From assembly GCF_001983105.1 (NCBI RefSeq), contig NZ_MOMC01000092.1, positions 24,099-34,189 on the forward strand: DNA of 10,091 nucleotides, given 5' to 3'. This document shows positions 8,527 to 10,091 of the stretch, one piece after another (the first letter of the stretch is position 1; every line of letters begins with the position of its first letter). A model generated the notes under the pieces. That model was not told where the DNA came from, did no database searches, and was given only the letters and a program-made list of their open reading frames with translations. The translations under genes were made by a program, and so were the position numbers. The DNA is from Pseudofrankia asymbiotica. Its GTDB lineage: Bacteria; Actinomycetota; Actinomycetes; Frankiales; Frankiaceae.

Positions 8527-9158
8527 ATGCGCGCCGTGACGCACGCTGGCTGGTCGGGTGTCCGTGAGCGATTTGCCTGCCTGGCCGCCGGACCGGACGC
8601 CACCAGGGTCTTTGGCGCCGACGTTCACGAGTGGCTGCTTGAACCGCCTCTCACCACCGCCGAACTGGCCGGGGTCGAGGCGCAGCCACGGGTGGAGTTG
8701 CCGAGTGAGTACCGGTCATTCCTGTTGGAAGCAGGACGAGGCGGGCGGGGCCTGCGTACGGGCTGTTTTCACTCCGCCAGATTGATGCGAGGTGGCGCTG
8801 GGAGGGGGCCGGTGCCGACCTGACCGATCTGGGCACGCCGCACCAGTCCTTTGCCCATGTCGAGGCGTTCAACCCGTTTGACGAACTGCCGGCCCAGCCC
8901 GACGAGAAAGATTACGACTCGCCGGAGGAGTTCGGCGCGGCCAAGAACATCTGGTGGCGGCGATACGAGTCCGACCAGCGGGATTCCGGGCTGCTGTATC
9001 TCTGTCACCGCGGTTGTTCGTCGTGGGAGGCGCTCGTGGTCAGCGGCCCGGCGAGAGGCCAGATGTGGGCCGATGACACGGGCGCCGACGAAGAGATTCA
9101 ACCGCTGCGTGACGACGAGGGTCAACCGCTGAGGTTCGCGCGATGGTATCGGCGGTAG
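8527..9158 (+). pseudogene. SMI1/KNR4-family protein, disrupted by a single-base frameshift
   Basis: Two adjacent frames together make one protein of about 210 residues. The first frame (ATG 8527, or GTG 8536 with TAGGA at 8-nt spacing) encodes FACLAAGPDATRVFGADVHEWLL and the family block LPSEYRSFLLEAGRGGR. It then loses sense at about 8747-8750 and stops at 8821-8823. The next frame resumes exactly there with PAYGLFSLRQIDARWRW and runs through DLTDLGTPHQSFAHVEAFNP and GLLYLCHRGCSSWEALVVSG to TAG 9156-9158. One more G in the run GGGG at 8747-8750 would restore GGRGPAYGLFSL. SMI1/KNR4 proteins are often immunity proteins of polymorphic toxins or general interaction scaffolds. No toxin gene is adjacent, so the role is open. 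If the missing G is a sequencing error, the gene is intact. Confidence 0.75.
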
Positions 9159-9226
9159 CTGGACGGCGCGGCAGCGAGGCCGTTTGCCAGCCAGTAGGCC
9201 ACCTCGCAACCCCGTCCCACTACCTA

Positions 9227-10091
9227 GTGCGCTGTCCGTGAACGTCGGCCGGTTAGGTGTGGCGATCTCGGTTTTGGGTGATGGGCAGGTCTCTACCCCT
9301 GTGTGGGAAGGAGTCTGCGATGCCCAGGACGGTGCGCGCCCGTCGGCTGACGGACGAGGAAGGACAGGCCCTGGTGCGGATGGTGCGGCGGGGCCGGCAC
9401 GACGCGGTCAAGGTCCGCCGGGCGATGATGATCCTGGCGTCGGCGTCGGGGAACACCAACGAGGCGATCGCCGCGCTGGTCGCCGCCGACCCCGACACCG
9501 TCCGGGACGTCATCCACGCGTTCAACGACCACGGCCTGGAATGTCTGGACCCGAAGTGGGCCGGTGGCCGTCCGCGGCGGATCACCACAACCGACGAGGC
9601 CCGCATCGTCGAGGTCGCCCGGACACGGCCGCGAGCGCTGGGTCTGCCGTTCACCCACTGGAGCCTGCGCAAGCTGTCCGACTACCTGTGTCACCCCCCG
9701 GCCGGGGTACGTCCGGTCATCGTCCGGTGGCAGCGCCTGGGCGAGCTGCTCCACCGGCACCGGATCTCCTTCCAGCGCACCCGCACCTGGAAGGAGACCA
9801 CTGACCCGGACGCGGACGCGAAGCTGGCCCGCATCGAGGACGTGGCCCGACGTCTCCCTGACCGGTGCTTTCGCCTTCGACCAGTTCGGCCCACTGTCCA
9901 TCCGCCCCTGCCACGGGACCTGCTGGGCCGGGGTCTGCCACCCTGACCGGCTGCCCGCCACCTACCACCGCACCCACGGCATCCGCTACCTCCACGGCTG
10001 CTACTCCCTGGGCGAGGACACCCTGTGGGGCGTCGTGCGGGAACGCAAAGGAGCCGACCACACCCTTGCCGCCCTCAAAAGCATCCGCGCC
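9227..10091 (+). mobile_element. IS630-family insertion sequence, left part (right end outside window)
   Basis: The transposase gene places an IS630/Tc1-type element here. Members insert at TA and duplicate it; the TA at 9225-9226 followed by GTGCGCTGTCCGTGAACG is a candidate left border, about 90 bp before the transposase start, but it cannot be confirmed without the other end. The element lies 68 bp after the disrupted SMI1 gene. Confidence 0.5.
9320..10091 (+). CDS. IS630-family transposase, frame change at about 9872, 3' end outside window
   Basis: The start is ATG 9320 behind a strong GGAAGGAG at 6-nt spacing; a GTG at 9257 in frame has no support. The first frame carries the helix-turn-helix region (about residues 45-75), the linker GRPRRITTTDEAR, WSLRKLSDYL, and the family segment HRHRISFQRTRTWKETTDPD. 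It loses similarity after DRCF (residue 184) and stops at 9944-9946. Moving +1 at TTT-C (9869-9872) continues as AFDQFGPLSIRPCHG, with the first catalytic Asp of the DDE nuclease (codon 9879-9881), then YHRTHGIRYLHGCYSLGEDT and DHTLAALKSIRA to the window edge. The other two catalytic acids are outside. The shift could be a mutation, a sequencing error or programmed frameshifting, which has been proposed for some IS630 members. Confidence 0.8.

Noticed and set aside
9250..9262. GGTTAGGTG near the IS left end as a second iron box
   Set aside because: Only a half-site is present with no inverted partner, and it lies within the likely IS terminal region.

Overview
The window is very G+C-rich, with strongly G/C-biased third codon positions, several GTG starts and an IdeR/DmdR-type iron box. 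This fits a high-GC actinomycete. Gene content (branched-chain-type binding lipoprotein, type B carboxylesterase, IS630 element, SMI1/KNR4 protein) is reminiscent of Frankia or related filamentous actinobacteria, but the genus is an inference and no rRNA or marker gene is present.

Layout, left to right. (1) Bases 2-295 are the C-terminal end of a type B carboxylesterase. It is followed by a non-coding spacer with four 18-bp tandem repeats (340-412). (2) Bases 550-1902 (+) encode a lipoprotein substrate-binding protein of the branched-chain amino acid type, with no permease or ATPase next to it. It ends at a long hairpin (1923-1970) that can also serve the convergent gene to its right. (3) A minus-strand block runs from about 6605 down to 2054: two half-size ABC exporter-fold genes that overlap by 4 nt (4694-6397 and 2937-4697), then a TetR-family regulator (2054-2776). 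(4) Divergent from the ABC pair is a DHA2-type MFS exporter (6754-8346, +). The roughly 150-bp divergent spacer carries a near-consensus iron box (6669-6687). (5) The right end is decayed or mobile: an SMI1/KNR4-family gene broken by one frameshift (8527-9158), then the left part of an IS630-family element (transposase from 9320, also with a frame change) that runs off the window.

The central theme is iron. The two ABC half-transporters carry motifs like those of the heterodimeric siderophore importers IrtA/IrtB and YbtP/YbtQ. They sit opposite an MFS pump of the type that exports siderophores, with an iron-regulator site between them. The reading is an iron-repressed export/import pair for a siderophore or xenosiderophore; no biosynthesis genes are in view. 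This is a known theme rather than a new system.

Three reading-frame breaks occur: the 5' end of the first ABC gene, the SMI1 gene and the transposase. They may be real decay, programmed frameshifting (most plausible for the transposase) or sequencing errors in GC-rich runs; the sequence alone cannot decide.
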